Assembly: GCA_023525715.1 (NCBI GenBank) | Contig: CM042012.1 | Span: 117,913,798-117,977,797, forward strand | Reading direction: 5' to 3' | From: Cichorium intybus | Taxonomy: Eukaryota; Streptophyta; Magnoliopsida; Asterales; Asteraceae | Length of the DNA: 64,000 nt | Shown here: piece after piece, positions 1-11,888 of the stretch | Layout: each line of letters begins with the position of its first letter | Position numbering within the stretch: the stretch's first letter is position 1 | Made by a program: the position numbers and the translations under genes | Notes under the pieces: model-generated | The model's database searches: none | Told to the model about the DNA's origin: nothing | The model's input: only the letters and a program-made list of their open reading frames with translations

Positions 1-583
1 CTTGGAAGCATTTTGTTCCTACTTTTATGCCTCTTTATAGCTTCCGCTCCTCCACCTTCGGTAACCTTTTAACACAATGAATACAAAATCGTTAACAAAA
101 TTTACTTCCTACACTCGCATGTAGTCAAAAACACTAAATCTGCAGTCCAAATCGATATCTCAAATCTCGTAATTCAAAAAACTGAAGATCCAATCGCGTT
201 AACAAATTAGTGCTAATTCGAATGCGTTGCAAGCATTTGAGTTAGCAATGCTTGAAAATTTGCTAACTCCAGCCAACCACATGTTATTCATCCTCGATTT
301 ACTAGAAATTAGAAAGCTAAATTTACGTCAAGAGGGAGAGAAACAAAACCTGATGGATACGAGAGTAAAGTTGAGACATGACAGATTCCATTTCCTTAGA
401 GTTTCGAATAAATGAATCGGAGGTCCGGTCGATATCATCGGGGAGGACATTGTGTCCTTGTGATTGGGTACTGAAACCGCGATTGCTCGAGGACATCAAC
501 ATGGCGGAGTTGATTGATGAACGCCATCGATATGCAGATGGTAGTGAGGTTGATTTTGCACTTCTTGTCAAGAACCCTAACAT
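1..583 (-). CDS. MCCB: 3-methylcrotonyl-CoA carboxylase beta subunit, 5' part (exons 1 and 2)
   Basis: Partial gene entering from the left edge. The enzyme is the carboxyltransferase half of mitochondrial biotin-dependent MCCase, which carboxylates 3-methylcrotonyl-CoA in leucine catabolism. Exon 1 is 583-350 (78 codons): a basic, Ser-rich presequence of about 40 residues typical of mitochondrial import, then LPDDIDRTSDSFIRNSKEME, which matches the conserved start of plant MCCB. The intron is 349-66 (284 bp; donor CAG|GTTTTG, acceptor AAAAG|GTT). Exon 2 starts at 65 in phase 0 and runs off the window, encoding GGGAEAIKRHKSRNKMLPR, the family's conserved Gly-rich and RNK-LPR block. I chose the ATG at 583 because the longer reading frame upstream begins in promoter-like sequence and only this ATG gives a family-length leader. 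The carboxyltransferase catalytic region lies outside the window. Identification rests on remembered family similarity. Confidence 0.85.
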
Positions 584-760
584 TTTTTTAGCTTGACTGT
601 ATCTCTGTCTGGTGTATGAAGAGTGAAGACAAAGATATATATATAAGCAAATCAGTAATGGAAGATAAGTATGCGTCGTGTTGGGTTGGCTTTGCTTTCT
701 GGCTGCTTGTCTGTAATTCATATCCCCGGCGTTATAGATACGTATGTATCCATTTCAATA
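584..760 (-). promoter_or_regulatory. Putative MCCB core promoter and short 5'UTR
   Basis: A TATATATATA stretch at about 635-645 lies on the minus strand roughly 55 bases before the MCCB start codon. It is followed by a CT-rich, A-poor stretch suitable as a short leader. No other motif was recognised. This is an inference from position and composition. Confidence 0.4.
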
Positions 761-1405
<645 letters not shown>

Positions 1406-2810
1406 GTGCTACTTAAGACAAGAAACTTGTAAAAATAAAAACATTATATACCATTACTATTAAGAAAATAAATTGAATTTTACTAGCTAACTTTCTTCAT
1501 TTTTCTCGTAACGATTTTGAATATAATTTATAATCATTAATTAATTTTGTGTTATTTATATCATTACTAGACGAATGCCCGCGCGTTGCGCAGGAAAAAA
1601 CTTGTATAGTAAGAATTAGAATATAGATATATACATGTTATTTTACATAATTTTTAAATAGTCTATATAAAAATATCATTATTATTTTCAATTATATGAT
1701 AATAGATACACGTATCTAAAATTTGGAATACAAAAAGTTATAATAATTATAGTAAATGAATACAATTCATCAAATAAAATTAAAATTAATATGGTTCAAC
1801 TTAAATAGTTATCTCAAATCACACAATTTTAATAGCATCTACATATAGGTTGCGTATGTATATATATTTTTTGTTTAATTTCGATATACTTTTACTTTTA
1901 TCTATTTCTAAATTGTATTAAAAACTATTTATTTGGTCATGTTTCAATTTCAAGTATTTAATTTAAATTAACAGTATGCTTTCTGGTTTTTGTATTTATT
2001 TTTTCTTATAATTATGATTTTATTTGATGTTTGTTTAAAAAATATTTAAAACTATATTAAATATTTAGTAATCTATAACGATTACTTCTATAAAATTCAT
2101 ATGCTTTATTATATTTATTTTTTCTAAATAGTCTCATTGGTTATCAATATTATACTAATATACTACCTCTTAATAATGAAAAGTTTGCTTGAAATACTAA
2201 AGATTTTAAATACTAAAAAATTAAAAATCAATTTTAAATAATATGTCCAAATTGGTTCTTGTTCTATATTATAATTTTTATAAAATATACAACAAAGAGA
2301 AATATAAAATTAATAAGTAATTATAAATAATTAAAAAGAATATTTTACATATTATAGAAATACAAATTTCTAAATAGATGAAATCTACAAATTTGAACGA
2401 TAATTGGGTGATAGTGTAAATATTTCTCCATAGTTTAGCAAAGGCTTTAATTGTCACTCAAATATCTTGAAAAATATAATTTTAATGGCGATAATTGAGT
2501 GTTGCGTGATTTTCTATATAGTAAAAACCACACGGCACCACACATGCGATTTCGGATTTTGAAAAGTTCGAATTGCATTATGTGGGTGGTGCATGCGGTT
2601 TTATGCGGTTTTAGACTTTCGAATATATTTTATTGAACTTTAATTATTTGGAAATGTTCCCAACAATAAAAAATGATTAATGATTTATATAGTTTCTTTT
2701 AATTTGAGTGACACCTTTATTTATAGAATAAAAAAGGTTTTTACATTGGTTTATCGTAACTATGTGGGATCAAACTTTCATTCATAATATTTATTTTGTG
2801 TTATTTTCTT

Positions 2811-2863
2811 ATCCCACATCGATTATGAAACACAACTAATGGTGAATCAAACATCTATAAATA
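2811..2863 (+). promoter_or_regulatory. USE-TATA pair of snRNA promoter type
   Basis: ATCCCACATCG at 2811-2821 equals the plant upstream sequence element consensus (RTCCCACATCG) of snRNA genes. TATAAATA follows at 2856-2863, a gap of 34 bases. That is the spacing known for Pol II snRNA promoters; Pol III ones are about 10 bases closer. No U1, U2, U4, U5 or U6 sequence follows, and a second inverted copy (TCCCACATAG on the minus strand, about 2763-2772) lies just upstream. It may be a captured or orphan promoter, or a chance motif common in plant repeats. Confidence 0.35.
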
Positions 2864-3259
2864 AAGATATTAACTCATTTCTTATCTCACATAGCTTAAT
2901 AAACAAATTTCAAGGGAAAAGATCATATATAACTAAAGAGGCTAAAATCATTTCCTTTATATATTTGTTATTTTGTGTTCTTGATTGTAACTGACTTAGG
3001 CATCGATTGGAACATTCCATGAACAATTAGTTTTAGTTTTATGATTGAATTCGTAATATTTTGATGGGTCGTAATATTTGGATGGGTACCTACCGGTGTC
3101 CACTTCTAGTTTTTTCTAAAATTATTCAAATTAATGTGATACATGATAGAAATTCATCTTGATCTTTATTGATTGAATGACTTTTATTATAAGATTTATA
3201 CAAATACAAATGATTGACTGACTTTTAATTATGTTCAGACATTTACTATTTGATTTTTC

Positions 3260-4100
3260 AATAAATATAAATCATATTCAAACGAAAAAAATGTTTACAA
3301 CATTGTCACCACATGTTAAACTATGACACACGACGTATTATGAGCTTGCAACCCAATTGAGGTTTTAATAGATTTAAGTCATCTTAATATTTCATCTTTT
3401 GTAGTTTCAATGCTTTTGAAAGCTAAAAAAATAGTAAAATTCATCTAAACTTTGAGATAAAACATGTTTTATGTGAAATTAACCATTGATTAACAATATA
3501 TTTTGAAAACCATGGTATGATCAAGATAAAAGGATAAGACAACCTAATGGGTGGTATTATATAATGGAAAATTTAAAAGTTATATACATGTGTGAATCAA
3601 TATACGACAAATTTAAAAAACTAAAAATTAATATGACAAAAGATAGATAATTTATCCTGAAACATATTGTTTCAATGACCTTTCTTATAAGAAATATATA
3701 GATATAGATACATATATGTATATTTTTTGTTATATAGATAATGGTTTGATTTAATTTATTTGAACAATGCTCAAACATTTTCTCTTGAAATTTTTTATGT
3801 ACATATATCATGGTGAATAAAAAGAAGTCAACATTGTTGTCAGTTTTTTATTACAACATACTATGAACTTCCAACTTAATTGAGTTTTTAAAAGTTTTAA
3901 GTAATTTTAATTTCACTTTTAAGTCTCAACATTTCTATAAATTGAAACCAAATAATATAATCCTTTAAAACTTTGAGATAAAAACATGTTTGAATGATAA
4001 AAAGACCACTAAACAATGATAGACTTGAAAATCATATTATGATGAAGATTGATGCATAATGAAAGCAAATAAGTGGTATTATATAAGTGAAAGATGAATG
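3260..4100. repeat. Diverged direct duplication inside the Helitron
   Basis: About 3290-3570 and 3825-4090 share the same order of landmarks: ACATTGT, a TATGA-TTGCAAC/TTCCAAC block, AATTGAG followed by TTTAAGT, AAACTTTGAGATAAAA-CATGTTT, and GTGGTATTATATAA. Spacing is about 520 bp and divergence is high, so the duplication is older than the insertion or evolves fast. Confidence 0.55.
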
Positions 4101-4252
4101 ATCATATTTGTGTGTCAAGCAATGTGGGACAAAGAAAAAAGTTCAAATTAACTAATGTATTTAAATAATATATATTAGGTTGGAAGTTGAAAAGTTGGGG
4201 GTTTCAAATGCATGTGGTGTAAGGAAAAATGCTTCCTTTATAAGATATAAGA

Positions 4253-4469
4253 TTATCCACTACCATATGTTTAGCAAGTTATAATATTATAATATTTTTA
4301 TGTGTCTTGGGATGTGTTAATGGCAGTTTTAAACAAATTCAAAAGGTTCTTGAGCTCTCCAAACAAAATTTGTAACTATAAACAAAATACTTTGATATAT
4401 AACAATAAATGTACAAAATAATTTGAGAATACAATTCTTCTGACAAACAACATGTACATACGAAATAGA
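4253..4469. other. Intergenic
   Basis: A short AT-rich stretch between the Helitron end and the hAT target duplication. Nothing recognised. Confidence 0.5.
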
Positions 4470-4477
4470 TGTACATG
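4470..4477. repeat. Target-site duplication, left copy (hAT)
   Basis: TGTACATG directly precedes the CAGGGCCG terminus. The identical octamer is at 16550-16557 after the other terminus. Eight bases is the hAT superfamily length. Confidence 0.9.
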
Positions 4478-4599
4478 CAGGGCCGGCCCAATGGGTAGGG
4501 CAAGTTGGGCGATTGCCCCGGGCCTCGTAAAAAATAGGGACCAATTTTATTTTTGTTGCATATTTTATATATATTTATATTTGCAAAGTTATTCAACGT

Positions 4600-4672
4600 A
4601 AGTGTTTTAAGTGACCTGGTAGAGACGCTCCTCTTTCACGTAGAAGACCACGGTTCGATTCTCATTAGATGC
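4600..4672 (+). other. tRNA-like segment in the hAT left arm
   Basis: CGGTTCGATTCTC at 4651-4663 fits the tRNA T-loop/B-box consensus (GGTTCGANTCC). About 30 bases upstream, GACCTGGTAGAGACGC is a loose A-box/D-loop match. No acceptor stem could be paired convincingly, so it is at best a relic or a mimic. Similar segments occur in some plant transposons. Confidence 0.25.
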
Positions 4673-5470
4673 TTTTCTTTATTTTATTGAATTTATAAAG
4701 AAGTTTTCATTAATAGATGGCGGGGAATTTCTGTATTTTCTAAAGCAAAATTTGGGGCATCGGGTTAATTGGTTTAGCTGTAAAGTCAATTTTAGAAACA
4801 AAAGATGAAGATAAAATAGTGTTTAGTTTAATCGTTAATGTTTGTATAATGTATTTTATAGCATTGTTTGGGTTAAATCTTTTAAAATCTTTCTGTACAT
4901 GTCCTTATATTCTTAGTTATTTATATAGAGGTTTAAGGTAGATTGGTATTAATAAAAATAATATGGGTAAAAATAGAAAATATTGTTCTACATTCGTTGC
5001 AACTGTTCCGCAACTGTTTGTATTTCTTTTTTCGACTAAAAATGGTTCTAGTGAATCATTTAAATCATATTCGAAAGGATTTATCAAGATTCCATTGGTT
5101 GGTCGTAGTAACGACAATGAGACTCCATAACTAAACTTTACATTGTGTAGATTTTTCAAATATTAATATGTTATTTGTTCGTGAACTAAATGCAATCATG
5201 CAAGATTTAAGATATTGGGAAGAAACGTCCACCATTATAAGACATTTAACTATAAAAAAATAACGTTAAATGACATAGATGTACTGTAGTTGTGATGGAG
5301 GCATGGTCTGTGTCCTCTACCAAACACTAAACATCAACGTTGCGCTTTAACGTTGCCTACCTTCAATTTTTTTTTTATCATTTTTGGAAATATATAATTG
5401 CATATATTATTACTGTTATATTTTATGAAGGAAAGTCCAAACTTTCATTGAGCATCATTGATTATGGTGT

Positions 5471-5656
5471 TTGATACATGTTCTTAAATTAAAAAAAAAA
5501 GTAAAAAAGGTTAAAATGTATCTTATAGAAGGGTCACGTCCAAGTTTTTCAAAATTAAAATTATTAAAAAAACTATTTGAGATCATCAATGTCATAAGAA
5601 AGATTGAATGGTTTGGCTATATTATGTATAGAGAAAGATATGTTAGACAATATTAA
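5471..5656 (+). pseudogene. Possible LINE reverse-transcriptase C-terminal fragment
   Basis: The frame contains IRKIEWFGYIMYRERYVRQY, which recalls the conserved RLRWFGHV-RR-APVR tail of plant L1-type reverse transcriptases. Only about 20 residues support it and stops follow at once. It sits inside the old hAT element, just left of the copia insertion. Weak call. Confidence 0.25.
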
Positions 5657-5703
5657 ATGTGATACCATTATTGATGACTTTGACTCTAAAAATGCTCGAA
5701 AAT

Positions 5704-5708
5704 GTAAG
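5704..5708. repeat. Target-site duplication, left copy (Sirevirus-like copia)
   Basis: GTAAG, repeated at 16247-16251 immediately after the far LTR. Confidence 0.92.
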
Positions 5709-6967
5709 TGTTGAAAATACGATAACTAATCTCCACGAATAAGGTTTTTAAGCCTATTACTGTGTGACAGATATGTATTTTATCTATAAGTTGCGGAATA
5801 AAATAAAACGGTAAATCTAAACTAGACAGTATTTAAATAGACAGAAAGCGGTAAATAAAGTAAAAGTTAGAAGTTAAAGGTTAGATGTAATAAACGCCAT
5901 TATCAACGATAACGTGTTTTTACAATAAATAAAAAGGTTAGAAGTTAGAAGTTAGAAATTAGATGTTAGATGTAATAAACGCCATTATCAACGATAACGT
6001 GTTTTTACAATAAATAAAAAGGTTAGAAGTTAAAAGTTAGATGTCACGGTTAAATACAGTCCACATATGTTTTGGTTGTCACGGTTCAATTCGGATGTAT
6101 TTGAGATTTGGTACAGTTGATTTATAACAGTTTAAATAAATCAATAACGACACATATAATTTTAAAAGAACTTATCGATAGCTGCGGAAGATAGCGTTTT
6201 TCTTGATATGTCGATTTCTTGTTCTTCACGGTAAGATGAGGTTTTGGTGATTTTTGGTGTCGGGTAGAGGTTGTTTAGAGGTTTGGAGTTTGGTGTCGGG
6301 TAGAGGTTGTTTGGAGGTTTGAGGTTTGGTGTCGGGTGAAGGTTTTGTTTCTTGCGGTTTTGCGGTTTGATCCTCGTTGCCAAATGCAGAAATATCAGAA
6401 TTTTGAGCTGTTTGGTCGTGGATTAGAGTGTATGGAGCTTGGATAATATGTGTGTGTTGTGTGTTAGTGTTGGAATGGCAAGAGGTGAGCTTCAATTTAT
6501 ACTGCTGAACTACAGCCATCGCGTCGCGACCAGGTGGTCCGTCGCGTCGCGAGGGTGCGGCTGTCGAGTGCTTTTGGTCGGCCACTGGTTAGTGCGTTGG
6601 GTTGGTAGTCTCGCGATTTGAAAGTTGGTGGTGTCGCGTTGGAGGTCTTCGCGTCGCGACCACCATCTCCGTCGCGTCGCGATCGCTGTGGTGTTTTGGT
6701 CTTCTGCTTTGCTTCTTCTTCACGTCGCGACCACAGTGTCTGTCGCGTCGTGATTGCTGTAGCAGTGTGATATTTTGTATTTTGCTCTTTGGTTTGTAGC
6801 GTTACTTCCTCAGGTTTGGATGTTTTCTCAAAGTTTCTCGGGTCTTGATTTATTCTTGTTTTTGATCTCGAATTCACGCAATCTGAAATAAACTGATAAT
6901 ATTTGTTAGATAATAACAGTTCATCTTATTTCAGTGATTTTCACATACAAAAATATATTTTTCAACA
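5709..6967 (-). repeat. Copia-A 3' LTR
   Basis: 1259 bp, TGTTGAAA...TTTCAACA ends. I found one difference from the other LTR by eye (G in TTTTTGATCTCG near 6863, T in the 5' LTR). It contains an 85-bp tandem duplication (about 5883-6052), GC-rich CGCGTCGCGACC blocks (6518-6755) and, on the minus strand, TATAAATT at 6494-6501. The ORF-like stretches inside it are not conserved protein families and are treated as chance. Confidence 0.95.
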
Positions 6968-6978
6968 ATTTCCCCCTA
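6968..6978 (-). promoter_or_regulatory. Copia-A polypurine tract
   Basis: Minus strand AGGGGGAAAT directly abuts the start of the 3' LTR, where plus-strand DNA synthesis is primed. Confidence 0.85.
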
Positions 6979-8477
6979 TGTGATCATTACTGAAATAAGA
7001 ACAGATTAAAAGGTAAGGTTGAAAATTCTTGTAATTTGGATAAAACATTTATAAAACCATATCACTTGTTTTGAAAGAGTGTGACTAGATTTTACTTATG
7101 TTTTGAAAAATGTTTGTCAAGAATATTTGTTTCTGAATCAAAGCCTCGAGTTCGATTATCAAAAGGTTTTTGTATATGTATTTTCATAATATTCCTTAAG
7201 ATTTTATAGCATTTATAAAGACGACAAGTGATCTTGATAGGTCGAATCAGATGAACTCTCATAGGTATAGCTCACACTTGACTGAGGTGTTTGTTTGTTC
7301 TGGGTGCAGAACTGGTGTATAATCACTAAAGATGAGTGATATCTCTCAGTTTGAAGGTGTTGACTTATGCTTAATGTGGATTTATACCTATATACTTTAG
7401 TCACTTGGTCTTCATATTAGATAATCAATCACATAATACTGGTTTCGGCATTACTCAGAGGGTTTCTTCATTCATGCCATTGATGTTCACTCTCTCTCCG
7501 TCGGGAAATACATGTAGAGGGGTTTAGAAATTTTCATAGTGCAGTTTGCAACTAAGAATATTCAATTATGAAGGCTACAGTATCCCGGTAAGTCTTCGGT
7601 TTTGAACACCTATATTTGATAAAGCTTTTGAGAATTCGTTGTTTTGAGAGGTGTCTGTCTTGATGGATTGTTGTTGTAAATCTTCTTTTTCTTTGGTGAT
7701 GTGTTTACCTTTGTTTTTATCTTTTCTTGATTTGTGCGAAAACTCATTGTGTAAAAAAATATCTGATGTGGTTGCCAATTGTGATTTGTTGACAGCATTT
7801 GTTGGATATGACTTTGTCGTTTCTTCATTTGTCAGATTCGTTATTGCCAGATGATGAAGCTTTTCTTTGAAGTGGTTTGATTGAGGATAGGGATAGGTGA
7901 TATAATAGACAGTTTGTCTAATATATAAGAAAATGAAGGTATCGTCCCTGGTCATTTTGATATCTAAGCAAAAATGAGACTAGCATCACGGTATAAGAGT
8001 ATAAATCCTATAAGTCATAATGAAAACACCTTTGCTCACAGAAATGAATTCCACTTAGCATTTAAAGACGAGGCACAAAATTCTCACATGGGTTTGGTTT
8101 TCATCTGAATCTCCTGATCTTATGTCCCTTAATGGATAAAATCGTTATAATTGAAATAAATTCAAAGGGAATAGGAGAATGTACATAACGAAAATTTTGA
8201 GATTTGAACCTTCACTTTAATTTAAGAATCAATATGACTGAGAACATTCATCGAGCATAAGTATCTGAAAATTTAGTCACGAAGATGTTAATCACATGGT
8301 TCTATAAAAGCTTATTATGACAAGTCTTTTATTGTATTTTTGAAGATTTGTTTTTCTGAATGTTTTTGGAAATTTTGGTTATTTGAATGTTTTTGGAAAA
8401 TTTTGGTTATTTGAATGTTTTTGGAAAATTTTGTTTATGAAAGTAAACACTCTTTTGTACAAACAAAAAGTAAGAGA
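6979..8477 (-). other. Copia-A 3' spacer between pol and LTR
   Basis: About 1.5 kb without pol homology. A minus-strand frame at 7955-7575 (126 codons, hydrophilic, Asn/Lys-rich, no membrane segment) is unrecognised. Sireviruses can carry an extra envelope-like frame here, but this one shows neither a signal peptide nor a transmembrane helix, so no function is claimed. At 8345-8432 a 28 to 30-bp unit (TTATTTGAATGTTTTTGGAA) repeats three times. Confidence 0.6.
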
Positions 8478-9866
8478 TTAGGGATGGATGTTATCTGGAT
8501 TCAACATTCCTAGACGGCCTAGGAAGTATTGAAACTTGGTTTCGTCTAGAGCCTTAGTAAAGACATCGGCAATTTGATCTTCTGTGTTTATGAAGTGCAA
8601 TTCGATATGACCTTTTTGTATGTTGTCTTTGAGGAAATGATATCGAATATCAATGTGTTTTGTCATGGAATGGTGCACTGGATTGTGAGAAATGGCGATT
8701 GCGCTGGTTGAATCACAAAATATGGGAATTTGTGATACTTTGTAGCCATAGTCACGTAATTGAGTTTGCATCCACATGACTTGTGAACAGCAGCTTGCGG
8801 CAGCTACATATTCAGCTTCTGCGGTTGAAGTGGACACGCATGATTGTTTCTTTGAAGTCTAGCTTACCAGTCTGCCTCCTAGAAATTGGCAAGAACCAGA
8901 TGTGCTTTTTCTGTCTAGTCTGCATCCTCCATAGTCGGAGTCGGTGAAGGCATTAAGCTGAAAATCAGAGTTAGCTGGATACCAAAGGCCAAGAGATGGA
9001 GTTCCTTTAAGATATTTGAAAATTCTTTTCACAGCTATGGCATGAGATTCCATAGGATTGGCTTGGTATCTGGCACAGACACATGTAGAGAACATGATGT
9101 CGGGTCTGCTGGCTGTGAGGTATAGGAGTGATCCTATCATTCCTCGATATTTCTTTTGATCAACAGGCTTGCCATTTAAGTCTGCATCTAATTTGTAACC
9201 AAGGGCCATTGGGGTTTTTGCTGTATTTGAGTTGTCAAGAGAAAAACGAGTTAGAAGATTTTTAACATAATTTTCTTGATTGATGAAAATTCCATCTGAC
9301 GATTGTTTGACTTGTAGTCCAAGAAAAGTAGTCATTTCTCCTATCATGCTCATCTCAAATTTGCTCTTCATCAAATCTGCAAACTTGATACTCAACGATT
9401 CATCAGTAGAACCGAAAATTATGTCATCGACATATATTTGAACGATTAACAGATGTTTATTAAAAATTTTACGAAAGAGAGTTTGATCAATTGAACCTCT
9501 TTTGAATCCTGATTCTTCTAGAAATGTTGACAATGTTGAATACCAGGCTCGAGGTGCTTGTTTTAAGCCGTAAACTGCTTTTTGTAACTTAAAACTGTGA
9601 TTTGGGAACTGTGGATCTTCAAAACCTGGAGGTTGTTGAATATACACATCACGATCAATCTCTCCATGTAAAAATGCACATTTTACATCCATTTGATAAA
9701 CTTTGAAGTTCTTGTGTGCTGCATATGCTAGAAAGATACGAATGGCTTCGAGTCTTGCAACTGGAGCATAAGTTTCATCGTAATCGATTCCTTCTTGTTG
9801 AGAATAGCCCTTGACGACAAGTCTTGCTTTGTTTCGACAAACTATGCCTTGATCATCAGTTTTGTT
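8478..9866 (-). pseudogene. Copia-A reverse transcriptase and RNase H
   Basis: Continues in the same frame as the integrase after the stop at 9867-9869. It carries copia RT landmarks: MDVKCAFLHGE, AVYGLKQAPRAWY, the active site YVDDI (about 9410) and the RNase H tail with STAEAEYVAA and the TKHIDIRYHF box near 8640. A TAG at 8859-8861 stands where the family has Trp (TGG), separating RT/RNase H connection from the RNase H C-terminal part. The RT converts element RNA to cDNA and RNase H removes the template. Apart from the stop, the frame is open to 8478. Confidence 0.9.
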
Positions 9867-11774
9867 TCAGAAAACCCATCTTGAACCTACTACAGTAACA
9901 TCGGGAGGAGTAGGAACAAGATCCCATACTTGGTTTCTTTCAAATTCAGCTAGTTCTTCTTGCATGGCTTTGACCCAGTCTGGATCTTTGAGAGCTGAAT
10001 GGATGGTTTTGGGTTCTGTCATGGATAAGAATGCTCCGTATAAACATTCATTTGAGGTAGCGGCTCTTGTTTGAATACCAGAATTGGGATCTCCTATAAT
10101 TTGTTCTGCAGGATGATTTCTGGTCCATTTGTTTAGGCGAGTTTTTTCAGGTATTTCGATTGGTGTTTCTATGTCCCATTGTTCTTCTTGGTCAGGTGAT
10201 TCTGTTGGGAATAGATTTTGGTTGTTGTCAGATATGTCTTTTTGGATTATGGGGTGAGAATGAGGTAAATAAGGTTCCCCCATAGATGATGCACTGGGAT
10301 CATTTTGAACAGGTGGATTGGGATTGTTTAAAGAAGGATTTAGTGTTGGTAATTCCCCCTCGACTTGACCTGCATTTTCTTGGTTTGATTGTGAAGTTTC
10401 TGCATCGGAGGTTCCTGTAGGAATTGTAGAAGATGTTAGAAATTCAGAACTATAAGCGGTTTTGGGTTGTTCAAAAAGTAAATCAAGATCAATTTCTATG
10501 TCCGTAGAAGGCATTTGTTGAATTGGATTTTGAAAAATAGTATCTATCATTTGTGAACCAAAATGTTCACGATCCAATTTTCTGACATAAAATTCATCGA
10601 AGTGGACATCGGTACTTTCTTCAATTACTCTTGTACGTTTGTTCAGTACTCGATAAGCAGCTGAGGTAAAAGAGTAACCAAGGAAAATTCCTTCGTCTGA
10701 TCTTGATTCAAATTTTGAAAGGTGATCTTTGTTATTCTTTATGAAGCATCGACAACCAAAAATATGAAAGAATTTGATGTTTGGTTTTCGGTTGTTATTG
10801 ACTTCATATGGTGTTTTATGAAGTTGTTTATGGATTAAAGAACGATTTTGAGTGTAGCAAGCTGTGGCTATTGCTTCTGCCCAGAAGTATTGTGGCAGAT
10901 CAGCAAAGATGAGCATTGATCTTGCAGCTTCGCACAGAGTTCGGTTCTTTCTTTCAACAACGCCGTTTTGTTGAGGAGTGTAAGGGGCTGAAAAGTTGTG
11001 TTCGATGCCTTTGTTTTTGAGAAATGAGTCTAGAGTTATGTTTTTGAACTCTAAACCATTGTCACTTCGGATTCTTCGAACTGGTCGTTTGAGCTTTAAT
11101 TCAATCTGTTTGATGAAGTTTATTATTTCTTCAGGTGCTTCTGACTTTAGCCTTAAAAAGAAAACCCAAGTAAAGCGTGAGTAATCATCAATAATAACAA
11201 GGATGTATTTCTTCCCTTTTATGCTTTGGGTTTTTGCAGGGCCGCAAAGATCAATGTGCAGTAATTCTAGTGGTTCGGATACACTAGATTCAGAAATGCT
11301 TTTATGAGAGGATTTGGACAGTTTTCCTCCTTCACAAGCTGCACAAAGAGTTTCATTATCAAGTTTCAGAAGTGGCAGTCCGCGAACAAGATCATTTGCA
11401 ATCAACTTGTTGATGTAGCCGAAGTTGAGATGGGAAAGACGACGATGCCACAACCAACTAATATCAGCTGAAGCTTTGGACAAGAGACAGATGTCTGGTT
11501 TTCCATAGATAAGGTCCATATCTAGTGGATACATGTTGCCTAGACGATCAGAATTGACTAGAATGGCTTTGGTCTTGGCATCCGTGATTATGCTTCGCTG
11601 TTTGGTGAAAAGAACTTCATGATTGTTGTCACAAAGTTGTGATACGCTGATTAGGTTGTGTTTCAGGCCGTCAACGTAGGCTACTTTCTTGATGGTGAAG
11701 TGACCATTTGTTATGTTTCCATAACCTTTGATTCTTGCAGTCATGTTATTTCCAAAAGTCACCTCTTGTTTGGA
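9867..11774 (-). pseudogene. Copia-A integrase (GAG_pre-integrase plus DDE core)
   Basis: Open from the stop at 11775-11777 to the stop at 9867-9869. In order: TVKK-type VSQLCD region, the His-His-Cys-Cys zinc domain (WHRRLSHLNF then CAACEGG), and the rve DDE core with D in HIDLCGP, D in RSDNGLEF and E in NGVVERKNRTL, then a copia C-terminal region rich in Ser/Pro/Asn and the WVF start of RT. All three catalytic acids are present. The terminal TGA replaces the Arg that normally follows WVF (CGA to TGA). Confidence 0.9.
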
Positions 11775-11888
11775 TTATGTGGGTTTGAAGTCTCGTAGAA
11801 AGCTCTGGTTTCCTGTTATATGCTTGGAGCAGCCACTATCGATATACCATGTGCCATCCTTGGGCTCTCCAGCACAAAATGCCTGCAA
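11775..11888 (-). pseudogene. Copia-A aspartic protease active-site segment
   Basis: Between two in-frame stops, the sequence reads WYIDSGCSKHITG, the DSGC catalytic motif of copia proteases. It is preceded by CAGEPKDGT and shares the frame of gag and integrase. The protease would cut the polyprotein. The stop at 11775-11777 (TAA) probably arose from CAA or GAA. Confidence 0.85.

Larger units (their letters stand above)
1567..4252 (-). mobile_element. Non-autonomous Helitron
   Basis: Read on the minus strand, the element starts with TC at 4252 (TCTTATATCTTATAAAGGAA, a typical plant Helitron 5' end) and ends with CTAG at 1570-1567. A hairpin lies about 7 bases before that end: CCTGCGC-AAC-GCGCGGG, a 7-bp stem with one T:G pair, at about 1577-1593. 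The flanks are A before TC and T after CTAG, so insertion was between A and T with no target duplication, as the family requires. The interior of about 2.69 kb is AT-rich and holds no Rep/helicase gene, so movement would need enzymes in trans. It carries a diverged internal duplication and an snRNA-type promoter motif, listed separately. Boundaries come from the termini alone. Confidence 0.82.

Noticed and set aside
4600..4672. A functional tRNA gene
   Set aside because: Only the B-box is convincing; no acceptor stem or full cloverleaf could be drawn.
6162..6877. Frames of 60 to 126 codons inside the Copia-A LTR, repeated at 15441-16078
   Set aside because: They repeat only because the LTR is repeated; no family similarity and several overlap on both strands.
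7575..7955. Envelope-like gene in the Copia-A 3' spacer
   Set aside because: The 126-codon frame has no signal peptide, transmembrane helix or coiled coil.
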